From Candidatus Saccharibacteria bacterium UBA949 (GTDB lineage: Bacteria > Patescibacteriota > Saccharimonadia > Saccharimonadales > Saccharimonadaceae): a stretch of DNA of 12,711 nucleotides. The DNA lies in the NCBI GenBank assembly GCA_002293245.1, contig DBCV01000063.1, positions 7,847 through 20,557 of the forward strand, in the 5' to 3' direction. Position numbers and translations under genes: made by a program. Below are positions 1-5,604 of this stretch, piece after piece (position 1 is the stretch's first letter; each line of letters starts with the position of its first letter). Under the pieces are notes generated by a model. The model saw only the letters and a list, made by a program, of their open reading frames with translations, searched no databases and had not been told where the DNA came from.

Positions 1-987
1 CCTCGGCCGCGCAAGACCTGGCTGGTCGGCAATATCGGTTTACCAGCACTGGACGTGTTAGACAAAATTTCCCCGGAGGATATTGTAATCTATGAACTCA
101 GCAGTTTCCAGCTGTGGCGACTGCAAAAATCGCCACAAATCGCGGTGGTCCTGACGATTGCTGACGCCACTCATCTGGATGTTCACCAGGATTTTACTGA
201 TTACGTGGCGGCCAAAGGGAATATCGCCCGGTGGCAAACAGCCAATGACTTAACCGTTTTTTACGCTAATAATGAACGCGCGCAAGAAATTGCGGAGTTA
301 TCCGTCGGGTCCAAGATCGGCTATCCGGATAAGAGATTTGCGCATATCTCCGCTGCGCGAGAGGGCAATGAGCGAGCCTTTTTCTGGGCTGAACAACAAA
401 TTTGTTCAACGACCGAACTGCGACTGCCTGGCGAACACAATCTTGAAAATGCCCTAGCAGCCATTAGCGCTGTCTGGCAGCTACTGAGTGCAGATTTCAA
501 TCTATTGGATGCAGAAAAAGACGAGGCGATCCGTCGCGGCTTAGCGAGATTTAAGGGTTTGCCGCATCGGTTGGAGCTAGTAAGGGAATTAAACGGCGTA
601 AAGTACTACGATGATTCGTTTTCGACGGCCCAGCCATCCGTAGAAGTGGCTGTGCGTGCCTTCCCGGACAATCCCTTGGTTCTAGTCGCTGGCGGTTTTG
701 ACCAAGGCCTGAACAACCAAAAAGAGATTGCTGGGGCGATTTTGGCAGCGCCGAAGCTAAAGCAAGTGGTTCTAATCGGCCAAACTGCCGCCAAAATCGC
801 CCCATTTCTGCCCGCAGAACTCCATAAAATTGCTGCAAGCTTAAAAGAAGCAGTTGAAATCGCCCGCGCCACCGCCACCCCCGGCGACGTCGTCCTCCTC
901 AGCCCGGGCGCCCAGAGTTTCGACATGTTTGAAAGCTACAAAGACCGTGGCGACCAATTTCAAGAACTAGTTCATAATTTGGGATAA
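1..987 (+). CDS. murD: UDP-N-acetylmuramoylalanine--D-glutamate ligase (MurD), 5' end missing
   Basis: Cytoplasmic ligase that adds D-glutamate to UDP-MurNAc-L-alanine using ATP in peptidoglycan precursor synthesis. The frame is open from base 1 to TAA at 985-987, giving 328 visible residues. MurD is usually about 440-460 residues, so the N-terminal UDP-binding domain and the ATP P-loop lie outside the window; the GTG at 55 is internal, not the start. Visible family marks in order are GNIGLPAL, the ELSSFQL segment, HLDVHQDFTDYVAAKGNI, LPGEHNLENALAA, FKGLPHRLE, YYDDSFSTAQPS at the start of the C-terminal domain, VLVAGGFDQGLN, and LSPGAQSFDMFESYKDRGDQF near the end. No hairpin terminator follows; the prfB promoter overlaps the last codons. 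Identification is firm from the motifs, and completeness cannot be judged. Confidence 0.95.
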   Translation, partial: PRPRKTWLVGNIGLPALDVLDKISPEDIVIYELSSFQLWRLQKSPQIAVVLTIADATHLDVHQDFTDYVAAKGNIARWQTANDLTVFYANNERAQEIAELSVGSKIGYPDKRFAHISAAREGNERAFFWAEQQICSTTELRLPGEHNLENALAAISAVWQLLSADFNLLDAEKDEAIRRGLARFKGLPHRLELVRELNGVKYYDDSFSTAQPSVEVAVRAFPDNPLVLVAGGFDQGLNNQKEIAGAILAAPKLKQVVLIGQTAAKIAPFLPAELHKIAASLKEAVEIARATATPGDVVLLSPGAQSFDMFESYKDRGDQFQELVHNLG

Positions 988-999
988 TTCTGGTATAAT
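971..999 (+). promoter_or_regulatory. Predicted promoter of prfB (extended -10)
   Basis: A -35-like TTCATA (971-976), a 17-base spacer, then TGG-TATAAT (991-999), which is a perfect -10 with the extended TGN. The predicted transcription start is about 1006. The promoter overlaps the end of murD, so prfB can be expressed independently of murD. Confidence 0.65.
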
Positions 1000-1005
1000 T
1001 AAACC

Positions 1006-1050
1006 ATGAAAAAAGTGGCAGGTGTTTTTGGATTGAGGTTTTGCCAGTGA
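1006..1050 (+). CDS. Candidate leaderless 14-codon leader ORF overlapping the prfB start
   Basis: ATG at 1006 opens a 14-residue frame (MKKVAGVFGLRFCQ) ending in TGA at 1048-1050. The ATG coincides with the predicted transcription start 7 bases after the -10, so it would be translated without a leader, as inferred for four other genes in this window. The TGA overlaps the likely GTG start of prfB as GTGA, a classic coupling arrangement, and the prfB ribosome binding site (GAGG, 1035-1038) lies inside it. RF2 itself reads UGA, so termination on this small ORF could sense RF2 level. That role is inference; the ORF may also be chance. Confidence 0.35.
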   Translation: MKKVAGVFGLRFCQ

Positions 1051-2132
1051 GCAAGATTGAACTACGCAAGCGCGCATCCGATCTAAGAGGCGCTTTTATT
1101 GATGCCTACGCGAAGTTGAAGATCGACGAAAAAACGCGATTGCGGGACAAACTAGAAGCCGAGTCGGCGAAGCCGGAGCTTTGGAACAATCCGAATGCCG
1201 CCAAGGCTAAGATGTCGGAGCTGGCGGCATTGACAGACCTAGTGGCACCCTGGCAAACCCTAAAGTTCCAAATCGACGACCTGGATGAACTAGTAGGTCT
1301 AAGCGACCCCAGTTTAGAGGCTGAAATTAGTGAGCAATTGCGAGTGTTTGAGGAAACCTTTGCGGAATTGCGCGGGGCACTGCGTTTTACCGGTACTCAT
1401 GATGCCGGAAACGCCATTCTCCGGATTACTTCCGGTGTAGGCGGCGTGGACGCAGCAGATTTCGCCGAAATGCTGGAGCGAATGTATCTGCGCTACGCCG
1501 AAAGACAAGGGTTTGAAACAGACGTTCTTGAACGTTCTCCCGGCGAAGAGGCTGGAGTCAAGACCGCTGTTATATCGGTTACTGGCCCATATGCCTACGG
1601 CAAGCTAAGGGGTGAAAACGGCGTGCATCGTCTAGTTAGACTCAGCCCGTTCAACTCCGATCATCTGCGACAAACCTCGTTTGCCCTAGTCGAAGTTTTG
1701 CCGGAACTCAGCCCCGAGGCAGTCCGTCTGGACCCGAAAGATCTGAAGATTGACGTTTACCGGGCCGGCGGCCATGGTGGCCAATCAGTAAACACTACAG
1801 ATTCGGCAGTACGCATCACGCATATTCCCACCGGAATCACCGTGGCCATCCAAAACGAGCGTTCGCAGCTGCAAAACAAAGAAACGGCGCTCAAAGTCCT
1901 GGCGTCCAAGCTAGCAGCGCTTCAGGAGGAACAAAATGCCGCCGATCTCGCCAACCTTCGCGCTGGAAAATCTGCCGACTGGGGGTCGCAAATCCGCAAC
2001 TATGTCCTCCACCCCTATAAGCTTGTCAAAGATACCCGCACCAAGCACGAAGAAAACGACGCAGAAAAGGTCTTAGATGGCGCCATCGAAGGCTTCATTA
2101 ACGCTTGGGGTGAATACGAATTGGGTAAGTGA
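1047..2132 (+). CDS. prfB: Peptide chain release factor 2 (RF2)
   Basis: RF2 ends translation at UGA and UAA by entering the ribosomal A site and triggering peptide release. The 361-residue protein has an N-terminal coiled-coil domain with an LRGAFIDAYAK segment matching the region after the usual frameshift site, the codon-recognition tripeptide SPF (within VRLSPFNSDH), and the catalytic GGQ loop (GGHGGQSVN), followed by SAVRITHIPTGI. SPF marks RF2 rather than RF1. The frame is uninterrupted: the in-frame UGA and CUUUGA shift site of many bacteria are absent. I prefer GTG at 1047, 8 bases after GAGG, over TTG at 1041, which sits only 2 bases after it. The stop is TGA, so the gene product is needed to finish its own synthesis. 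Confidence 0.95.
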   Translation: MSKIELRKRASDLRGAFIDAYAKLKIDEKTRLRDKLEAESAKPELWNNPNAAKAKMSELAALTDLVAPWQTLKFQIDDLDELVGLSDPSLEAEISEQLRVFEETFAELRGALRFTGTHDAGNAILRITSGVGGVDAADFAEMLERMYLRYAERQGFETDVLERSPGEEAGVKTAVISVTGPYAYGKLRGENGVHRLVRLSPFNSDHLRQTSFALVEVLPELSPEAVRLDPKDLKIDVYRAGGHGGQSVNTTDSAVRITHIPTGITVAIQNERSQLQNKETALKVLASKLAALQEEQNAADLANLRAGKSADWGSQIRNYVLHPYKLVKDTRTKHEENDAEKVLDGAIEGFINAWGEYELGK

Positions 2133-2177
2133 CGAGGAAAAACGCCTGCTGTTTTCGCTTACTTTAGCAAATCGCAA

Positions 2178-2486
2178 TTACTTAATCGAAACAATCTTGA
2201 TCTGTGAAAACTTCTGGCGATGGCCAACCTCTTTGTGCACCCGCTTCTTACTGTGGTAGCGAATCACGCGCAACTTGTCGCCCTTAACCTCGCCTTCAAC
2301 CACTTCGGCCTTGACCTTGATGCCTTTCACCGTTGGCGCACCAACAGATGTTTTGTCGCCATCAATCTCTAGGAGAGCATCCAGTTCTAAAGTTTTGGTC
2401 GCTTCCGGCAATAGGTCCACCAAAATAGTTTCGCCCTCGCTCACCAGGTACTGTTTGCCGCCAACCTTAATGACTGCCTTTTTCAT
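2178..2486 (-). CDS. rplU: 50S ribosomal protein bL21
   Basis: A 102-residue protein, the usual bL21 length. It opens with MKKAVIKVGGKQYLVSEGE, the family signature for the start of the beta-barrel, and continues with VGAPTVKGIKVKAEVVEG and the RYHSKKRVHKEVGHRQKFSQIKI tail that contacts 23S rRNA. The start codon is the ATG read from 2486, preceded by AAGGA (2496-2500 on the plus strand) at a 9-base spacing. The stop is TAA. It converges on prfB with a 45-bp gap. The gene rpmA, which often follows rplU, is not next to it here: rplU is the last minus-strand gene before prfB. Confidence 0.96.
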   Translation of the reverse strand: MKKAVIKVGGKQYLVSEGETILVDLLPEATKTLELDALLEIDGDKTSVGAPTVKGIKVKAEVVEGEVKGDKLRVIRYHSKKRVHKEVGHRQKFSQIKIVSIK

Positions 2487-2522
2487 CTAACTCATTCCTT
2501 CATTTTATGAATAATTTACCTA

Positions 2523-2551
2523 ATTCTACCAAAAACCCCGAGTTTTTGCAA
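2523..2551 (-). promoter_or_regulatory. Predicted promoter of rplU
   Basis: On the minus strand, TTGCAA (2551-2546), a 17-base spacer, and TGG-TAGAAT with the hexamer at 2528-2523. The predicted start is near 2516, giving a leader of about 30 nt that carries the AAGGA ribosome binding site. It lies back to back with the promoter of the next plus-strand gene, the two -35 elements being only 4 bp apart. Confidence 0.7.
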
Positions 2552-2555
2552 GGGG

Positions 2556-2585
2556 TGGACATAAATGGCTAAAGTATGGTATAAT
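2556..2585 (+). promoter_or_regulatory. Predicted promoter of the small membrane protein gene
   Basis: TGGACA (2556-2561), an 18-base spacer, then TGG-TATAAT (2577-2585). The predicted start is near 2592. The roughly 50-nt leader can form a hairpin with arms GAGGGTT (2596-2602) and AAATCCTC (2612-2619), followed by the strong ribosome binding site AAGGAGG at 2629-2635. Confidence 0.65.
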
Positions 2586-2643
2586 AGCAATTAAAGAGGG
2601 TTCACCAACGGAAATCCTCGCATATTACAAGGAGGCGATAGCA

Positions 2644-3048
2644 TTGTTCAAGACGCACGTGGGCAAGTTTTGCGACTTGTTTTGCATGTTCCTGTATTTT
2701 ATCGAAGTAGTGGTCGTCGGCATTGCTTGGTTGATTGTTCGAGCGTTCATTGCATGCTGGCGAGTGATCGTCGCTGTCGGTCGCTACGCCCCAGCGCTGT
2801 TAAACGGCGAGACGCCGCCGCCAAAAACTAAATCCAGCGATGATACTATTTTCCTCTCCAGTCTGATAGCTAGCTGGATTCTGGTTAACCCAGCTATTCC
2901 AGCCGCTTTAGTTTGGGCGTCTAGCCGAAACTGGTTCATAACGTTAGTTATTGGTGTGGCATGCATCCTTATCCGCTTAGGCACCTACTGGCTTATAGTC
3001 ACTTTTACAAATGATGGCGAGCCCGATGTGGACGATCTGCATGAATGA
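2644..3048 (+). CDS. Small membrane protein of unknown function
   Basis: Not recognised. The 134-residue protein starts with TTG at 2644, 8 bases after AAGGAGG (2629-2635), the only good start in this frame. It is very hydrophobic: a long apolar stretch at about residues 13-45, another at about 70-92 and a third at about 96-121, so two to four membrane spans are likely. A short proline- and lysine-rich loop (about 56-66) separates the first from the others. The tail is acidic (DGEPDVDDLHE). It forms a single-gene unit, with its own promoter and an intrinsic terminator just downstream, between rplU and parAB. Nothing in the sequence indicates a catalytic role. Confidence 0.75.
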   Translation: MFKTHVGKFCDLFCMFLYFIEVVVVGIAWLIVRAFIACWRVIVAVGRYAPALLNGETPPPKTKSSDDTIFLSSLIASWILVNPAIPAALVWASSRNWFITLVIGVACILIRLGTYWLIVTFTNDGEPDVDDLHE

Positions 3049-3071
3049 CCTATCATCGCCATCCAGACAAG

Positions 3072-3105
3072 TGGCCCACGGTACTCCCGAGGGCCATATC
3101 TTTTT
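3072..3105 (+). terminator. Intrinsic terminator after the small membrane protein gene
   Basis: Arms TGGCCC (3072-3077) and GGGCCA (3091-3096) with a 13-base loop, followed by TATCTTTTT. It lies 24 bases after the stop codon and just upstream of the parA promoter, insulating parAB. Confidence 0.75.
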
Positions 3106-3107
3106 GC

Positions 3108-3136
3108 TTGCATTTTTTTCCCGCTTTTGGTAATAT
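3108..3136 (+). promoter_or_regulatory. Predicted promoter of parAB, leaderless
   Basis: TTGCAT (3108-3113), a 17-base spacer, then TGG-TAATAT (3128-3136). The predicted start near 3143 lies only about 3 bases before the parA ATG. An overlapping alternative -10, TATAAT at 3136-3141, would place the start at or just inside the ATG. Confidence 0.6.
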
Positions 3137-3145
3137 ATAATCATC

Positions 3146-3919
3146 ATGGCGGAGGTAATAGCAATAACTAATCAAAAGGGTGGCGTGGGAAAGACCACGA
3201 CGGCCATCAATTTGGCGTATTATTTAGCTAAGTCCGGCAACAAAACGCTTCTGGTAGATTTTGATCCCCAAGGCAATGCCACCTCTGGTCTCGCCGTGGA
3301 CAAAGCCAAACTAAGGTATTCAATGACCGAGGTAGCGGAGCGCAAGGCTCCAATCTCGAAGGTGATTCAAGAAACCAAGTTCAAAAATCTGTTTCTGGCC
3401 CCGACTACCGCTCACCTGGCGAACTCCGAAGTTGAATTAGCCAAAGCTGGCAAGAGATTCGGCCTGCTCAAAAACGCCATCGCCGAAGTACAAGAGGAGT
3501 ATGACTATATTATCATCGACTGTCCGCCCTCGCTCAGCTTGCTTACTATCAATGGCTTAATCTCCGCCAAATATCTAATTTTGCCCGTGCAGGCCGAGTT
3601 TTATGCGCTCGAGGGCGTCTCGCAACTCCTTGAAAGCATGAAACTGGTCAAAAAAGCCATGAATCCTGGCCTCCAACTTCTCGGGGTTTTGCCCACCATG
3701 GTTGACTCTCGCACCACACTCAGCCAGCAGGTTGTGGAAGAAATCAAAAAGTATTTCAATTCCAAGGTGTTTGCATCCGTCATCCCGCGCAACATCCGCC
3801 TCGCCGAGGCCCCGAGCCACGGCGTGCCCGTTGGCGCGTATGACAAGTTCTCCAAAGGTGCTAGGGCTTACAGGAACTTAGCAAAAGAGGTTATTGAACG
3901 TATAGGAGGTCAAAAATAA
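3146..3919 (+). CDS. parA: Chromosome partitioning ATPase ParA (Soj family)
   Basis: ParA ATPases bind DNA non-specifically as ATP dimers and, with ParB, move replication origins apart. The 257-residue length is typical of chromosomal Soj. The deviant Walker A motif KGGVGKTT is at residues 11-18, with both the signature and catalytic lysines, followed by VDFDPQGNAT (about 39-48), IIIDCPPSLS (Walker B region) and the PVQAEFYALEGVSQL and GVLPTMVDSRTTLS segments. The start is ATG 3146: there is no ribosome binding site upstream and the promoter reaches almost to the ATG, so translation is probably leaderless. A GGAGG inside codons 2-4 has no standard start codon at useful distance. It is followed one base later by parB, forming a two-gene operon. 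Confidence 0.95.
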   Translation: MAEVIAITNQKGGVGKTTTAINLAYYLAKSGNKTLLVDFDPQGNATSGLAVDKAKLRYSMTEVAERKAPISKVIQETKFKNLFLAPTTAHLANSEVELAKAGKRFGLLKNAIAEVQEEYDYIIIDCPPSLSLLTINGLISAKYLILPVQAEFYALEGVSQLLESMKLVKKAMNPGLQLLGVLPTMVDSRTTLSQQVVEEIKKYFNSKVFASVIPRNIRLAEAPSHGVPVGAYDKFSKGARAYRNLAKEVIERIGGQK

Positions 3920-3920
3920 T

Positions 3921-4826
3921 ATGAGCAAAAAAGGTCTCGGGCGCGGATTCGAATCACTAATCCCGACCGATTTAACGGATGATGAAGAAGATAGCGAGGT
4001 ATTGTCGCCCTCCAGTTTTGGCGGGCAGCACGCTGGGCGAGTTGCCGAACTACCGATCAATTTCATCACGCCAGACGAAAACCAACCCCGGCACAAATTT
4101 GATGAACAATCTCTAAACGAACTGGCCGAATCTATCCGCGAGCATGGCGTCTTGCAACCGATCGTGGTTAGCAAAATCGGCAATAATCTATATCAAATTG
4201 TAGCTGGTGAACGGCGTTGGCGGGCATCCAAGATTGCCGGTCTTAAAACCATGCCGACGCTCATTCGTAGCATGGACGATCAGAAAAGACTAGAAGTTTC
4301 ACTCATAGAGAACTTACAGCGCGAAGACCTAAACATCATCGAGACAGCCATGGCCTATGCCCGGCTAAAGGAGCAATTCAACCTGACCAATGGCGAAATC
4401 GCAGCGCGTGTCGGCAAGGCTCAGCCGACTATCGGTAATACCATGCGACTTCTAACGCTGCCCGCCATCGCCCGCAAAGCGCTGGCCGATGGCGATATGA
4501 CCGAGGGTCAAGCCAGGCCACTCATCTCTGCACCAGAAGAAGTCATAGCCGAAATCGTGCCACGCATTATATCAGAAAACTGGTCATCGCGCAGGGTGGA
4601 GCAATTTATGGTGCAGTGGCGCGAAAAGCAGAAAAAGGACGCCTCGGACCTAACAGTTGGCACAGCAGCGCTCCTGCCATACGAAAACGAAACCGCTAAG
4701 CTCTCCAAGAGATTCGGTTCCAAGATCGCCATCCAAACGTCCTCTCGCGGCAACGGCAAAATCGTCATCCGGTTCAAAGATGCCAAGGATTTTAAGCGAC
4801 AGTATAAACTTCTAGCGGGTGAATAG
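3921..4826 (+). CDS. parB: Chromosome partitioning protein ParB (Spo0J family)
   Basis: ParB is a CTP-dependent DNA clamp that loads at parS sites and stimulates ParA. The 301-residue protein begins with MSKKGLGRGFESLIPT, the short basic segment that contacts ParA. The catalytic ParB/Srx-type domain includes ENQPR and the arginine patch GERRWRA (residues 96-102), with ENLQRED (120-126) after it. A helix-turn-helix lies at about residues 144-168 (NLTNGEIAARVGKAQPTIGN) for parS recognition, and a C-terminal part suited to dimerisation ends near KDFKRQYKLLAGE. ATG 3921 is preceded by GGAGGT (3905-3910) inside the end of parA. I found no parS-like TGTTTCACGTGAAACA element in the window, so its site must lie elsewhere. 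Confidence 0.95.
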   Translation: MSKKGLGRGFESLIPTDLTDDEEDSEVLSPSSFGGQHAGRVAELPINFITPDENQPRHKFDEQSLNELAESIREHGVLQPIVVSKIGNNLYQIVAGERRWRASKIAGLKTMPTLIRSMDDQKRLEVSLIENLQREDLNIIETAMAYARLKEQFNLTNGEIAARVGKAQPTIGNTMRLLTLPAIARKALADGDMTEGQARPLISAPEEVIAEIVPRIISENWSSRRVEQFMVQWREKQKKDASDLTVGTAALLPYENETAKLSKRFGSKIAIQTSSRGNGKIVIRFKDAKDFKRQYKLLAGE

Positions 4827-4838
4827 ACTCGGCTACCA

Positions 4839-4926
4839 AAAGGGCAGCCGCCACTGTTACCGCCGCCCTTGTATAAATTATTTATACAAGGGCTTCTCGC
4901 CATCGGGCTATGCGGCCCACTAGCCC
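4839..4926. terminator. Hairpin-rich convergent spacer between parB and lepB
   Basis: Three stems crowd this spacer. AAGGGC (4840-4845) can pair with GCCCTT (4865-4870). A perfect 29-bp inverted repeat has 14-base arms GCCCTTGTATAAAT (4865-4878) and its complement (4880-4893) around one central base. GGGCTA (4905-4910) can pair with TAGCCC (4921-4926). The first two compete for 4865-4870. None has a clean T-run after it, so a bidirectional terminator or 3'-end protecting structure is likely rather than a textbook terminator. Confidence 0.5.
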
Positions 4927-5532
4927 CTAAAACGTTCTGATTTTGTTCAGCGGAAAGATTCTAATGCCAGCCGGTCCGACTATATCAAATAGCGGCACAA
5001 ATCCCAGCCCATTACGCGAGTCAAAAGAGTGATTACCCTCGCGGTTGTCACCGGATACAAAAATCGTGCCCTCCGGAACAACCACGTCGGTATCGCCGGA
5101 AGTGTATTCCTTCGGCTCGCCACCAAAGTCGTCGTCCGGGTTGAATCCGTCTGGATGTTCGTCGTTGTAAACCGTCAGCACCCCGTTTTTTACCACCACT
5201 CGTTCGCCAGGGAAAGCGATGGTCCGCTTTACAATATACTGGTCGCGGTCGCCCGCTTTGTAATTCGGGTTGGCGAACACAATCACTTGCCCTCGCTCCG
5301 GCACCCATTGTTTATTCAGCAGGTGCGCCCAAGTGACGGGCAGTCGGTTTACGATAATCCTATCATCCTGCATCAGAGTATTTTCCATACTGCCACCAAC
5401 TACGTTGTAGCTGCGAAAAACGAAAGAGTTCAATAGAATCGTGCCAAAAACCACTAGAGCAATAAACCCTAGTAATCCTAGGCAGTCCTTCAAAAACGGA
5501 TGCCGTTGCAAAAAGCTCGATTTATTTTCCAT
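4927..5532 (-). CDS. lepB: Signal peptidase I
   Basis: Membrane-bound serine/lysine protease that removes signal peptides from exported proteins. The 201-residue protein has one N-terminal membrane span (about residues 15-36). Box B is VGGSMENTL with nucleophile Ser48, box D is IVKRTIAFPGE with general base Lys102, and box E is GDNREGNHSFDSRNGLGFVP near the end; a box C-like stretch (RGQVIVFANP) lies between. The open frame extends further upstream, but I place the start at the ATG read from 5532: the TATAAT of its promoter covers the alternative ATG read from 5541, and transcription should begin almost exactly at 5532, making it leaderless. The stop is TAG. It is divergent from the LCP gene, another envelope function. 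Confidence 0.93.
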   Translation of the reverse strand: MENKSSFLQRHPFLKDCLGLLGFIALVVFGTILLNSFVFRSYNVVGGSMENTLMQDDRIIVNRLPVTWAHLLNKQWVPERGQVIVFANPNYKAGDRDQYIVKRTIAFPGERVVVKNGVLTVYNDEHPDGFNPDDDFGGEPKEYTSGDTDVVVPEGTIFVSGDNREGNHSFDSRNGLGFVPLFDIVGPAGIRIFPLNKIRTF

Positions 5533-5539
5533 AAGAGTC

Positions 5540-5548
5540 ATTATAGCA
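5540..5548 (-). promoter_or_regulatory. Predicted lepB promoter (extended -10)
   Basis: On the minus strand, TGC-TATAAT read from 5548 to 5540, with no recognisable -35. The predicted start, 7-8 bases on, falls at 5533-5532, the first base of the lepB ATG. Confidence 0.6.
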
Positions 5549-5570
5549 CGCAGCAAACGAAAAAGATATA

Positions 5571-5585
5571 GCGTTTTCAAAACGC
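5571..5585. repeat. Palindrome in the lepB/LCP divergent promoter region
   Basis: A perfect inverted repeat, GCGTTTT-C-AAAACGC, centred at 5578. The centre is about 26 bp upstream of the predicted LCP start and about 46 bp upstream of the lepB start. It occupies the place of the missing -35 of the LCP promoter, so it could be an operator shared by both genes. The binding protein is unknown. Confidence 0.45.
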
Positions 5586-5588
5586 GTG

Positions 5589-5597
5589 TGCTAAAAT
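5589..5597 (+). promoter_or_regulatory. Predicted LCP gene promoter (extended -10)
   Basis: TGC-TAAAAT (5589-5597) without a clear -35. The predicted start is 5603-5605, at the ATG, and no ribosome binding site is visible before it. Confidence 0.55.
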
Positions 5598-5604
5598 AAA
5601 GAAT

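Noticed and set aside
1041..1046. TTG at 1041 as start of prfB
   Set aside because: Only 2 bases separate it from GAGG (1035-1038). GTG at 1047 has an 8-base spacing and the GTGA overlap.
2133..2177. Weak stem (AAAAC with GTTTT) between prfB and rplU as a bidirectional terminator
   Set aside because: Five to six mostly A-T pairs with no clear T-run are too weak to call, although some terminator would be expected in this convergent gap.
2656..2667. CACGTG-containing stretch as a possible parS site (also one near 9842)
   Set aside because: The flanks do not match the parS consensus TGTTTCACGTGAAACA, and both lie inside coding sequence.
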